Origin: Globodera rostochiensis
Lineage: Eukaryota > Nematoda > Chromadorea > Rhabditida > Heteroderidae
Length of the DNA: 64,000 nt
NCBI GenBank assembly: GCA_018350325.1
Contig: JAEVLN010000001.1
Span: 919,501 to 983,500, forward strand
Direction of reading: 5' to 3'
Shown here: piece after piece, positions 22,463 through 33,785 of the stretch
How positions within the stretch are numbered: the first letter of the stretch is position 1
How the letters are laid out: the number at the start of each line of letters is the position of its first letter
Program-made: the position numbers and the translations under genes
The notes under the pieces: model-generated
What the model saw: only the letters and a program-made list of their open reading frames with translations
What the model was told of the DNA's origin: nothing
The model's database searches: none

Positions 22463-22795
22463 CAGTTAGTTGACCACGTTGCCTCAGGCAAAATGCCGTA
22501 AATTCTCTCCGCCAACGAAGATCAGTCAGTTAGTTGACCACGTTGCCTCAGGCAAAATGCCGTAAATTCTCTCCGCCAACAAAAGGTCAGTCAGTTAGTT
22601 GACCACGTTGCCTCAGGCAAAATGCCGTAAATTCTCTCCACCAACAAAAGGTCAGTCAGTTAGTTGACCACGTTGCCTCAGGCAAAATGCCGTAAATTCT
22701 CTCCGCCAACGAAGATCAGTCAGTTAGTTGACCACGTTGCCTCAGGCAAAATGCCGTAAATTCTCTCCGCCAACAAAAGGTCAGTCAGCCATCTG
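22463..22795. repeat. ~66 bp minisatellite, array 2 (upstream of DSL copy D)
   Basis: Five units of the same minisatellite, alternating CCAACGAAGATCAGTCAGTT and CCAACAAAAGGTCAGTCAGT tails. Confidence 0.9.
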
Positions 22796-23010
22796 CTGAT
22801 GAAATCGCTTTTCCCCGCCCATTTTTTGACCGATCGCCCCCCCCCCCATTAATTAATTTTGTCTTTACCATTTGATATAATTGACTCGCCCATTCTCTAC
22901 GATCACCAAACATTTTGTTTTCAATAATTTTGCATTAATTTATTCATTTTCCTAATTTTTAGCTTAATTTTGATAATTGTAAAATTTAAATTTGCTTCTT
23001 TTTAATCCCT

Positions 23011-25325
23011 ATGACTTCTCTCGGCGCATTGCTTATTTTGGTGAATTTTTGTTTTTTTAAAATCAAATTGTTTTTTTATTTATTTTTCAGACTCTCATTT
23101 TGACGTTCCATCGTTTGAATGGAGAGGGACACATTGACCTGACGATCGAACAATTAACGCTTGGAACGGTGCCCCCGGGGTGCGAATACAACGGCGGCCT
23201 CTGTGCTTTGAACTTTCGACTTTGTGTCGATGCTGTCGACGACCATTTCGTCGACACTTTTCCCGCTGACCGCCCGCTTTGCAACATTCTTTACGCCAAT
23301 TTCTCCGTCGTCGTCCATGGCGAACGGCCCTATTCCGACCGTTTCGTTGTCGACGCTCCGTCCGGCGTCATCCACCAGCGACGCTTTGACGTCACTTCGC
23401 CGATGGCGCCGGTGAATTTTTGGCAGGATGACATTTCATATACGCGACATTTCATATACTAACCCAAAATACGACCTTCATATACGCGCTCCAGACTCCT
23501 TCAAATGCTTTCACAAATCAGTTTTAACTTAATCTGTTGATTATGTACAAAATGTTGAACGTAAATAAGAAAAACTTAGAAATAATTCATTCAGGCAAAA
23601 AATACAAGCATTTTGAACACGATTAAGTATTTTTTGTTTTGATAAAAATACGAGTACTGTTTCAACCTGATCTCTAGCCGGCCTAATAGGGTTAGGAAAG
23701 CCGACTTGTAACCAGGCAAGCTTTTTCTAAGATTAAATATCATTTTTTTGCTTCGTATATGAAATTTTGCGTATGTGAAATGTCGCGTATATGAAGTGTC
23801 GTATTTTGGGTTAGTATATGAAATGTCGTTTTTTTGTTTAGTATATGAAATGTCACGTATATGAAGTGTCAATATGAAGTGTCGCGTATATGAAATGTCG
23901 GCACCCCGAAATTTTTTTTTTTTTGAATTTTATTTTTGATATTTTTTAGAATTTTTGAAATGGCCACAAAACAAAAAAACTTTTTAGAATGTCGTTGTCC
24001 AATTGGACATTCTGAGCGACAGCCACCAATTTTTGCTTGCCTCCGGCTTTTTGTCCTCACTGCCGACCCACGACAGCCCAATTTCTCCGGTGTTCAGCTT
24101 TGTAAGTGGCAAAGGAATGGAAAATGTTTTTACGTTAATTTTTTCTTTCTTGACCATTTTGAAATTGCATGTTTTAGCATTTTTTTACTCACATTAGCAA
24201 AAATGCAACAAAAAAAACAAACAAACTTTTGCATTTGAATTGGCAAGAAATTGTTAGTATGCACATAAATGATTAGTTCATTTTTTTTAATCATGAAAGT
24301 GTTTGAAAGAGTTTATAAAATTTAAAAATTTTATTCATTGACAAAATCTGATAAAAATCACTTGTTAAGTTCAATACACATCCATTTTGATTTAATTTTA
24401 GAAAGACGCCACATCACGATCGGAAAATTTATTTTTGAAAAATAAATTTTTTGAAATCTGGAAACTTTATTGATTTTTAAATAATGCGGGTAACCGCGGG
24501 CGGTTAACGGTTAAGAGATTTTGAGGACGGGCGGTTAGCCAAAAAAATTGGTTGGCCAGGCCTGGTTTGGTCATTTTGGTGCATAAAAATCCGGCCACTT
24601 TCATCCCTTTTAGGTTAACTATGGCAACATTTTCAAGTATCAACTCACGGCGACTTGTTCCGCTGGCTTTGTCGGGCCGAAATGCACTGTAACTTGCGAA
24701 CCGCCAAAGCCCGGGTTGGACACGAACAGCAGAAAATTGATTAGCGTCCCCTGGGGGGCGGGGGGGGGGGACAACAGTTCCCCTGGGGGGTGGGGGCAGT
24801 TTGGCGCCGAAAAGTTTAAAACGTTATAACTTTTTTATTTTTTGATTAAATCAAAGAATATTGGTGTCATTCGAAAGCACTATGTCTTTAGATACTATAG
24901 CAGAAAAGAGCTAGGCGATACGATTTAAGCAAAGGAAGTTATGAGTCACGGCGCCAAACTGGCACTAGAAATGGCGATTTTCACACGTTTTAAGCTTATA
25001 ACTTTTTTGAGATAAGACCAATCGCTTAGCTTTCGCTTGATCAAAGCTTCAACATACTGTAAGCTTCTGAATGATATCGATTTAAGTGATTGATCGCGCC
25101 AAAACGGCTGGCCCCAACTAACCAGATCCGCGTTCCCTGGGGCGGAGGATGAAAAATTCTATTTAACACAACTTAATTTAAATTTTTAAAACACCGCGCC
25201 TTAATTCGTAATGAGGCTTTTACCTCCCTTTCAGGGACCATTACTTTTGTGCCGCCGATGGAATGCGCTGTATGCCGGGATGGGGCGGCACGTGCTGTTT
25301 GTGCCCGCAATCGGGGGAGCTTTGA
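23011..25325 (+). CDS. Secreted DSL-domain protein copy D (intact, no EGF repeats)
   Basis: Five exons in phase, 218 aa: 23011-23040 (MTSLGALLIL signal start), 23091-23411, 23988-24101, 24614-24714 and 25235-25325. Layout is signal peptide, MNNL-like domain (PPGCEYNGGLCALNFRLCVD, then DRPLCNILYANFSVVVHGER), linker (DSHQFLLASGFLSSLPTHDS) and a complete DSL domain (CSAGFVGPKCTVTCEPPKPG, DHYFCAADGMRC, MPGWGGTRC). It ends CPQSGEL-stop. The exon pair that is split by an intron in C and E is fused here, as in A and F, so A, D and F form one subgroup. The intron at 23412-23987 holds an inserted ATATGAAATGTCG-type element, and the next intron (24102-24613) is unusually long and carries GGTTAACGG repeats. 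Confidence 0.8.
23420..23908. mobile_element. Inverted-repeat insertion in a DSL copy D intron
   Basis: Left end GACATTTCATATACGCGACA and right end TGTCGCGTATATGAAATGTC are inverted copies. The right half is built of repeated TATATGAAATGTC/GTATATGAAGTGTC words. The homologous introns of A and F lack it. Bases 23591-23908 recur at 44530-44965. Confidence 0.6.
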
Positions 25326-25890
25326 TGTTAAATTTACCCATTACAATTTTGTTTTTTGAATCACTTAACGATTTTAATTAAGATTTGAGTCTGTGCCTCC
25401 TTTTTTGAATGAAATTCGAGATCAAAAAGATGGGCCGACGGGAAGGGGAAAAAGGATATGCCCTAAATTAATAATTCACATGTTTTCATTGAATTGTTTA
25501 TTTTTGTTCAATTACGAAACATTAAATGGTGAGGGCGATGATCAAAATCGTTTTAAAATGAAAAATTCAAAATGCCCTTTTTTGGAGTTTTCTGGCCATA
25601 ACTTTTTTCACATTTTCATTCACCCCGGCAATTGGGCCGTCCCCGACCCCCGAAAAGGCCAACCCCGGACTCCCCGACCCCCCGATAAGGCCAACCCCGG
25701 CCTCCCCGACCCACGACAAGGCCAACCCCGGCCTCCCCGACCCCCGAATTTGCCACCCCGAGGGGTCGGAAACCTTTTTTCTTTATTATTGTTTCTATAT
25801 TTTCTTTTGAAACAAAATCCCCAGTCCCTTCTCACCCCCCCCCCCCCCCCAGTTCTCACCACCATTCGATCAGGTTGCCTCAGGCAAAAT
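25326..25890. other. 3' flank of DSL copy D and CCCCGACC repeats; no gene
   Basis: Contains the shared DSL 3' flank (25390-25560), tandem AAGGCCAACCCCGGCCTCCC-type repeats (25630-25760), a C run (25836-25850) and one partial minisatellite unit (25868-25898). A 225-codon open frame crosses this area, but it is an accidental read-through of flank, repeat and an orphan EGF exon. Confidence 0.5.
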
Positions 25891-25898
25891 GCCGTAAA

Positions 25899-26029
25899 TA
25901 ATTGCGCCTGTGCCGCCGGATTTGATGGTCCAAACTGCGACTTGTCCCATCAACAACAACGACGGCGACAACAACCGCAACACCGGCAGCAAAAAGGCCA
26001 TGACGTCGGAGCATCGACGACGCCGGAGG
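25899..26029 (+). pseudogene. Orphan DSL exon: last EGF half plus Gln/Arg linker
   Basis: Plus strand reads NCACAAGFDGPNCDLSHQQQ, then an RRRQQ-rich linker to ASTTPEG and a GT donor. It matches exon nine of copy E (27781-27927). The next exon of copy E (DEKVVDLG...) is not found downstream. A detached exon fused to a partial minisatellite unit. Confidence 0.75.
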
Positions 26030-26149
26030 GTTTGTCTAATTATTTTTTGGACAAATGTGTCCCTTTTTAATTTGCCCAAATCGCTTTCAGACTTCCACGG
26101 TCTGGTGACAATTGGGACGTGCGTCGGTCAGTGAATGAATCAGAGATAT

Positions 26150-27540
26150 ATAGCCCCGGGGGAGGGAGCGGAGGGGGGGGGGGGGAATTTCCCAGAGCAG
26201 TCCATTTCAGTGCCGTTCAATTCAGTGCCAGCAAATTTTGAAAGGCTATAACTTTTTTGTTTAAACTTTAAGCTCAATCAAATCAAACAAACAAAATGCC
26301 ATCCGATAGCTCTAAATGCTAAGAATCATTTGAGCAAAAAAATCCAAGCGGTTCAATTTGTTTTTAAAAAGTTCAGGGTGAAAAAAGCACCCAAACTCTG
26401 GGGTTTTCAGTAATTTTATTGAAAAAACTATTCTTAACAAATATATTTAAAATCTTCAAAAAAAGTTTCCCACTGACCGGACCTATCTCACACTTAAAAA
26501 AAGGGGGGGGGGTAATTAAATAAATAATTTGAATTTAGTGCTTTTTCTTCTCTTCGCCATTTGTATGCAAAAGCGAAGGATTCGACGGCACAAAACAGTG
26601 GAAGAAAATGGCCAAAATACGCCCATATCTATCAAATGCAGTTGGTCACTCACCACTTGCACTTACTTGGACTTGCACAATGGTGTTCCGCCGTGCTGCT
26701 TTCGTACATTGTGCCGCACTCACGGTGCTGTCTGTTGACTTGCACTCCTCGTCCATCATCTTCTCCCGCCTTCTACTCCCTTATGTTGTTCATCTTCGTC
26801 CTATCATCATTCTCTTCTTCTTCCGTCCCGTCTCTTCTCGGCCCCTTCCCCTCTTCCAGTTTCTTTGACGCTAATGTGACCAGTCCAAATCATCATCATC
26901 GACGGGTTCTGTGAAGCTTCGGATTCTCGCCCCTTCCCCACCCATTTTTCTGCATTTCATTCCATTCCTTCAAAATTGGCAAAGTGAAAGAATCTCGACG
27001 ATGGACGGGAGTCGAAGTGTGAGAAATGCATCGGCAAACTTGGGAATGAATTATCTTCGCCCGGTGAAAAGGGTCCATGTTCTGACAGAAATTGGTGGAA
27101 ATGATGGCCAGTGGAAAAGGTGAAGGCAATGCCAGCGGGCATCGAAATCGATGGCATTCAGATTTTAGCGATATATTCACAAATTCCTCTATTCAACAAA
27201 GGGTTAATTTGGTTTTTGTGGGATTCAATCGAGCGAGCTGAAGAATAAATTTCGGGGCCGAGAACTTAGGGGAGGGGTGCTTGGCTAATAACAAAAGAAT
27301 TCTTCTTGAGACGGCGATAAACGAACAAATTCTCCGCCCGGGGGCAATTTTGGGAATATTTAATATAAAACGCCACGAGCATTCGATGGCAAAATTTCAT
27401 TATGTAAAGAGTCCAATGAATTTTTTATAATAATTCTAATTTTAATGTGTCTTTCGTTTTATGGGGCGAAACATTTCAGATAAATTCTCTCTCATTTAGT
27501 TTACATAAAAAGTCATGATAAAATGTCCAAAATTTCTAAT
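26150..27540. other. Duplicated sequence and weak exon-like ORFs; no gene assigned
   Basis: Bases 26465-26640 (AAGTTTCCCACTGACCGGA, then CTTTTTCTTCTCTTCGCC, TATGCAAAAGCGAAGGATTC) recur at 58585-58760. Bases 26635-26735 recur at 7390-7490. An open stretch at 26960-27245 on the plus strand has coding-like composition (AGIEIDGIQILAIYSQIPLF) but no gene model holds. Confidence 0.35.
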
Positions 27541-27550
27541 TTGTAAGCGA

Positions 27551-29778
27551 TCAGAACTCAGGGAAAACAACAATCCGCTCAGGCAGCCAATTGCTGACGA
27601 TTTTTGCGGCATCTCCAGCCATGCCCAGATCCACCACCTTTTCATCTGAAGTTTTTTAAGTGTTTTTTTATTAATGATAAATTAATGTGATAAGACGCAT
27701 AAGAATTTCGGGGGGGGGGGCAGACAGACCGGAAGTCTTGGAAAAAGGGACAGATTTGTCCAAAAAATAATTAGACAAACCCTCCGGCGCTGTCGTCGTC
27801 GATGCTCCGTCGTCATGGCCATTTTGTTGCTGCTGCTTCTGTTGTTGTCGCCGTCGCTGTTGTTGTTGATGGAACAGGTCGCAGTTGGGACCACCAAAGC
27901 CGGGGGCACAGGCGCAAGTGTAACCGTCTTAAATAAACAAACTAATTATCGGGACTAATAGGCACCAAACGCATTAAAATTGAAAAAATAAATGATTATC
28001 TCCTTAAATATTAGGGCTGCTTGAGACATGAAATTTACTTTACCGAAAACCGAGACCAAGAAATGACCCCAAGACTCGAGACCCAAAAAACCATAATTTA
28101 TTTCTCGACTCTCGAGCAGTTTTATTAAATATTGTTCTTTTAAGTCCCTCCCAGGTTAAAAGCCCGCTTAATTCCGTGGCTTATAGCTAAGAGGACGCCT
28201 CGGGCCCTCTCTCCAAACAAAATAATGCCTACGTTCCAACGGCACACATTGCTGATTTTGTCCGGGACAGATCACATTTTTGCAGTTGGAAAACTGACAA
28301 AAAACAAAAATACATATACAGTAGTTTATTATTTATACATTAAAAACTAAAAAATAAATTGATTTCTCACCGGAATGCCGCAGTCTCTACCGGTGAACCC
28401 CGGAGGACAAATGCAGCGAAAAAAAACGCCCTCTTTGCCGTCCGTTGTGCACAGAGCGCGATTTTTGCACGGCCTTTGAAGACATTTGTCGATGAGGCGG
28501 TCGCAGTTGGGGCCGGTCCAGTTGGGGAGGCAAGTACAAGTGCCTGAATGGGGGTTTTTAAATTTAAATTTGGGGGGGGGGGGGTCAAACCAACCAGGAA
28601 GGTCTTCGAAACACTTTCCATGTTTACAGACAGGACTCGGCATGCACTGGTGGCACCGATCGCCCGTCCATCCAGGCCTACAGCGCATCCAGGAAGGTAA
28701 TCTAAAGTAATTTGGCTGCACCAATTTTAGAGGCGCATTGTTTTAAAAAATTTAAATGGAGTTGTGCCGGAATTTTTCATCCCCCCCCCCCCAGGGGACG
28801 CCAATCATTTCTCTGCTCCCCGTGTCCAACCCGGGCTTTGGGAGGTCGCAAGTTTTGGTGCATTTCGGGCCGACAAAGCCAGCGGAACAAGACGCCTTGA
28901 GTTGATACTTGAAAATGTTGCCATAGTTTGCCTAAAAGGGATGACAAATTCATTAACGCTCATTAATATTTCCTCGGTTTTTCTTTGTCACTTACGTAGC
29001 GGAATGCCGGCCGAGAAATTGGGCTGTCGTGGGTCGGCAGTGAGGACAAAAAGCGGGAGGCAAGCAAAAGTTGGTGCCTGTCGCTCAGAATGTCCAGATA
29101 GATCTCGACATTCTAAAGTGTTTTTTTGTTAGGTGACCATTTCAATAATTCCAAAACAAATTCAAAAATATTCCAAAACAAAATTAAAAAAAAATTCACC
29201 GGTGCCATCGGCGAAGTGACGTCAAAGCGTCGCTGGTGGACGACCCCCGACGGAGCATCGACTGCGAACGTTCGGTCGGCTGCGTCGAATGGCCGTACAC
29301 TACGGACGTTGACGGCGAAAGTTGCGAAAAGCATATTGCAAAGACGGTCTGTGGGTGAAGTGTCAATGGACGAAAAATGTTCGTCGGCAGCATCGACACA
29401 AAGACGAAAGTTCAATGCACAAAGCCCGATGTTGTATGGGACGAAAGCGGAAACTGTTAAAAAGGGTCGGCATTTCCCAGTGCTCCGGATTGAATTTAAG
29501 TTATAGTAATTTTTTTTGTTAATTCGATTTGAATCTTAAATTACATTTGGTGATACTGGTTTTGAATTTTTAAATGTTTTTAATGGGCTTACTTTGATTA
29601 CCACAACCAGCGGGCGAAGTTCGCAACGTCAATTCATTTATTGTTAAGTCAATGTGTCCGTTTCCATCCACTCGATGGAATGTTAAAATGAGAGACTGAA
29701 AAAGAAATAAACAACAATTTTGATTTAAAAACCAAAATTCACCAAAATACAGAAAAACAATGCGCCGGTGGAAGTCAT
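27551..29778 (-). CDS. Secreted DSL/EGF protein copy E (intact, full-length member)
   Basis: Ten exons in phase give 397 aa: 29743-29778, 29593-29695, 29200-29453, 28996-29112, 28831-28931, 28595-28701, 28371-28543, 28233-28293, 27781-27927 and 27551-27645. Signal peptide MTSTGALFFCILSLILTFHR, then the MNNL-like domain (GLCALNFRLCVDAADEHF). The DSL region is CSAGFVGPKCTKTCDLPKPG followed by LPSWMRCRPGWTGDRC, so the fourth cysteine (YFC in the other copies) is missing. EGF-like repeats follow: CHQCMPSPVCKHGKC, TCTCLPNWTGPNC, DKCLQRPCKNRALC, RCICPPGFTGRDC, NCKNVICPGQNQQC and CACAPGFGGPNC. A Gln/Arg-rich linker and a conserved tail (KIVSNWLPERIVVFPEF) end the protein. No membrane anchor. This is probably the ancestral architecture from which the short copies derive, since orphan pieces of its 3' exons are scattered at 22.4 and 25.9 kb. 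Confidence 0.82.
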
Positions 29779-29849
29779 TGTTAAATTTTACAATTATCAA
29801 ATTTAAGCTAAAAAATCAAGACAAAATTAATTATTGAAGGGAGGGGGGA

Positions 29850-30095
29850 GGGGCAATCGGTCAAGAGATGAGAGAGAGGAAAATGCTATTTGAGGGACTG
29901 GGCGGGGAAAATTGGGGGTGGGGTGAATAGGGTCGGGAGCGGGACGGGGAAGGGAGGGCATCAGAAGAGCCAATGACATGCACCTGCACATCTTTCAGCC
30001 GGACGATGGGGATTTGTTCGGGGGGGGGGGAAGGAGAGGGGCAGTATCAGCAGCCAATGGGGCGGGGGATTGGATGAACGCACTTTCATTCACAT
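29850..30095. other. Purine-rich intergenic, no gene
   Basis: GGGAGGGG-type and GAGAGAGG low-complexity sequence upstream of copy E, including a G run at 30020. Confidence 0.4.
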
Positions 30096-30099
30096 CCCT

Positions 30100-30665
30100 T
30101 TATACCACGCCCACACTCTCCCCTCGTCGTCCTCAAACGATATCAGATTCGTTGTCGAGTCGCACTTCAACAGACGGTCAAGGTCCCAAAGCTGTTAAAA
30201 AAAAAACCAAATTAGAAGCCCGGGCCTATATTATTAGCCTTACATTCTTGACCATTTTTCGATTACTTGTTTTTTATTCCCAAAACTCGAAAAATCTGCT
30301 AATTTTTTTTGAGCCAGAGCCATCATCATATTCACTGTCTCCATCGGCTCTCGAGTCTGCTATTCCAACTCGGAAAATTTAAAAAAATTCCGATAGCTTG
30401 AATAACACATTTTTTAAGAATTAAAAAACTTTTCTGCTTTTCCATTTCCGTACAGTTTGTTTGATTGTTTGTTGTGCTTATTGTTAAAAATTTCACAAAA
30501 AAAAACCTGCCTTCCCGTAGTTTGCAGTTCGCAGCTTGATCAACCGGTATTTGGTCGAATCAGGCTTATATTTCTCCAACTCTTCCCGGCTCTTTTTTAG
30601 CTTTTCCGAAAGTTCGTTGTAAACAGCTGAACTGCTCGGTCTCGTCTGCTCCTTAGTTAAGCGCT
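30100..30665 (-). pseudogene. Duplicate of the coiled-coil exons at 15.6-15.9 kb, with a 1 bp deletion
   Basis: Minus 30525-30665 reads LSEKLKKSREELEKYKPDST then KYRLIKLRTAN, after which a single-base deletion relative to 15.8 kb shifts the frame. Further pieces are 30300-30370 (GIADSRADGDSEYDDGSGS, acidic) and 30105-30195 (LISFEDDEGRVWAWYKGM-stop). In the 15.6 kb copy the acidic and the FEDDEGRVW pieces are fused by a deletion. Which copy is functional, if either, is unclear. Confidence 0.4.
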
Positions 30666-30669
30666 GAGC

Positions 30670-31850
30670 TGTAAACGTTAAGATTAGGTACCGGACTTGA
30701 GGCCCAATCGAAATTTTGATCGAGAAACTCGAAAAATGGCAGTCTAATTCGGGCTATACGACCTCGAATAGCCCAAGAAATATTTTAATCTTTAAAAATT
30801 TTTGGTTTTTTTGAAACATGGGCTGGCAGCTTTATTTGTGTCAAAATTATTAAAATTTTAAAAATGTTTTTGCGTAATCCAATTTGAATGGACGTTTGAT
30901 CAAGCAAAAGCTAAAATGATTAGTTGTTCTCAAAAAAGCTTAAAACGTGTGTCCTTATTTCTTCGCTCTGAGTTATAACCTTCCTTTTTTACGTCGTATC
31001 GCCTGGCTTTTTCTATTACTAGTATATATTTTGATGCCAGCTACACCGACATTTTTTCCTTGTTCGAACTCAGACAAAAAAATTTTTTTGGAAAATGACG
31101 ATGCAAATGCAATGGTTGGAAATTTTATTTGTTTCTGTGCACCGTATTTAAAAAAACAATTTTCTCTGGAAAATAAATTTATGGGAATTGAGACTACATG
31201 AGCACCGCAAATGGTGGTGTACTCGTACTCGTGCAGTTTAAGATGTCTACGTTTGGCAATCTTCGGAATTGTAGATGTTTTATAAGGTAGAAGCACAAGC
31301 ACTAATTCGGAATCCAAACCCGGGTTGGAACGTCCACGCCCCTCGCTAAGCTAACCAACGGGACTTCGAAGGATAAAGCTATAAATATGAAGGACTTGTC
31401 AACATGTTATGCAGCATGGATGGCAAAAAAGGAAAAAAAAGCGAATTAATGTTTGAACGAATTGTTGGTAATAATAAATCTTTGGCGTTCTGTCATCAGT
31501 AAAAAAGAATTTACACTGAAAATCAAGTTGAGCGCACTTTGTATGTGGGCGATTTTTTTTTAAATGTGTAGATTTTCCTGATTTTTTGCACAGAGCTCAG
31601 AAACAAAATGGCCAAACTTTTTTAACATGTGAAATTTGATTCTAACGCCCAATTTTTTTTAGCCTTTAAATTTTGCTTCTAATGAGTGAGCAAATCAAGA
31701 ATTTAGCAGGTCAAAGGGAGGGCAAGCGGCGAAAACGGAAAGAAACAGCGCAAGACCGCGCCCTAAAAATGAAGTGATTAAAGGTCAAAAAACTCACATT
31801 TTGGCCCATTAAAATTCGTCAAAAATGCAAATTTTATGAAATTTTGATAT
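30670..31850. other. No gene seen
   Basis: Bases 30830-31170 match 15950-16430. An AT-rich remainder contains short ORFs only. Confidence 0.35.
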
Positions 31851-32037
31851 TCAGAGCAGAAACTGTACATCCATTCGCACAGAGGCGTAGACCCCGACGT
31901 TGACCACTCTGAAACAGTGCATCAGGAGGAGGCAGACCAACCCTGCACATCTTACACCGTTCCAAATGGGTTTTAAGCGAAAATTTTTAAAAAAATCTTT
32001 TTTTCTTCAGTGGCATTCCTCCGACAGGCATTCACAC

Positions 32038-33785
32038 CAGGGATGTGCTCTGTTCTGTTCTGATTTTCTGATTTACCAGAATTTCTGGTGATTTTGGCAC
32101 CAGAATTCTGATTTCTGGTTTCTGGTTTTTTTTTTGCAACCAGAATTCTGATTTCTGGTTTTTTAGAGAAAAAACCAGAAAAAAACCAGAAATTCTAAGT
32201 TAAAATTTTTACTTACAACACCTTTTACAAATAGCCATTTTTGCAAAATTATTCATTCTTGGCCCAATTTTCTTAACAAATTGTCATCAAAAATCAAAAA
32301 AATTTTCCCGGCGGCGCCTATCGGCACAGCCGACCCCCTCCTATTTCTAAAAAATATTAAAAAAAGTGTCGATTTTTTTAAATTTTTGTTGAAAATCTGT
32401 TAACAAATAAAGTCAAAAATTCAAAATGTTCTCGGCGGCGCCTATCGGCACCGCCGACCCACCCGCAAGCAGAATTCGCAAAAAATTTGCATTTTTGATA
32501 AATTTAAAAATCGACAAAATTTTTGAAATTTTTCTACCAAAATGTTAAAAATTCTAAAAAATTTACTGAAAATTGAACTTTTTTGGAAAATTTGATAAGA
32601 AAAATGCATAAAAAACCCAAAAAACACACCCCTAAAATCGAACTTTTTGGAGGAAAAATTGCTTAAGAAAAATGCGGGAATGATTAAAAAATTTCTGTTC
32701 TGGTTTTCTGATTTACCAGAATTTCTGGTCGTTTTGGGCACCAGAATTCTGTTTTCTGATTTTTAAAATAAGGACCAGAATTCTTTTTTCTGGTTTCTGA
32801 TTTTTTTTATGCAACCAGAATTCTTTAAAAAGTCGACCAGAGCACCAGGGCTGTGTCGAAATTTCGATTTTCGAATTTCGATTTTCGACGTTTTTTTCCT
32901 TTCGATTTTCGATTTCGACAAAAATGGGCTGTTTTTCGAAAATAATTTCGAAAGTCGGAGGTCCAGGTTTTTAAATTTTTGGCAAGGATGGGCAGTGGTC
33001 TTGCCAACTTTTTGACAAACTTTCAATCTATTTTACATGCGTCCTACAGGTAAATTTATAGCTCAGTGGTTTGTCTTTACGATTTTGTCTTTTGGGTTCG
33101 AACCCGCTACAGTGCGATCACTTTTTTAACCTTTCTTCGGCCTTCACATTCTATCCCCCATTAACGGAACATTTTTAATGATTTTCAATTATTTTTAAAT
33201 TAAAATACTTACAAAAAAAGACCGCCGTACATTCTCCACTCTTATGTAAAAATGTTTTCCCCGAAATTACGAAGAAAAAAGCTCAATTTTGCGAAAATTT
33301 TGGTGAAATTGCTTAACAAAACCCCCAAATTTCTCCCAGCGGCGCCTATCGGCACCGACGGGCCGCCACTGAAAGCATAAAGTCGACCAATTCATTGTGG
33401 TTTTTGGATCATTTTTCTTAACAAATTGAGTCAAAAAATCAAAATTTTCTCGGCGGCGCCTATCGGCACCGCCGACACCCCACCCTCATAAAAGCTTAAA
33501 ATGGGCATATGAAGGCCTCTGAAATAAAAAATGCATCCTTCAAAAATTTAAAAATGAACAAGTGAATATTTCAAAAAATATTTATTAAATAAATTATTTT
33601 AAAAAAATTTTTTCTAATCACATAAAAAAAATTTTCGATTTTGTTTCGATTTTCGATTTTCGAATTTCGATTTTCGACGTTTTTTTCCTTTCGATTTTCG
33701 ATTTCGAACTTTTCAGTTTCGATTTTCGATTTTCGATTTCGACTTTTTTTTTACTTTCGACACAGCCCTGCAGAGCACATCCCTG
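32038..33785. mobile_element. hAT-like non-autonomous element 3, inside a coding exon
   Basis: Perfect 15 bp inverted ends CAGGGATGTGCTCTG / CAGAGCACATCCCTG and a perfect 8 bp target duplication ATTCACAC (32030-32037, 33786-33793). Sub-terminal arrays are CCAGAATTCTGATTTCTGGT on the left and TTCGATTTTCGATTTCG on the right. The GC hairpin motif occurs four times (about 32309, 32432, 33339, 33451) and a tRNA-like segment lies at 33055-33125. No transposase ORF. Confidence 0.88.
33055..33125 (+). other. tRNA-like (pol III promoter-like) segment inside hAT-like element 3
   Basis: Contains an A-box-like TAGCTCAGTGG and, 33 bp further, a perfect B-box palindrome GGGTTCGAACCC, spaced as in a tRNA or tRNA-derived SINE. 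The acceptor stem does not pair well, so I do not call a functional tRNA. Similar segments lie in elements 1 (minus, 10136-10208) and 2 (12621-12694). Confidence 0.5.

Noticed and set aside
25393..26070. 225-codon plus-strand ORF with collagen-like PDPRKGQPRTPRPP repeats and an EGF half
   Set aside because: It is a chance join of DSL 3' flank, CCCCGACC repeats, a poly-C run and an orphan DSL exon; the parts have separate origins elsewhere in the window.
33055..33125. A genuine tRNA gene
   Set aside because: A and B boxes are good but the acceptor stem and anticodon arm do not pair convincingly, and it lies within a transposon with sibling copies.
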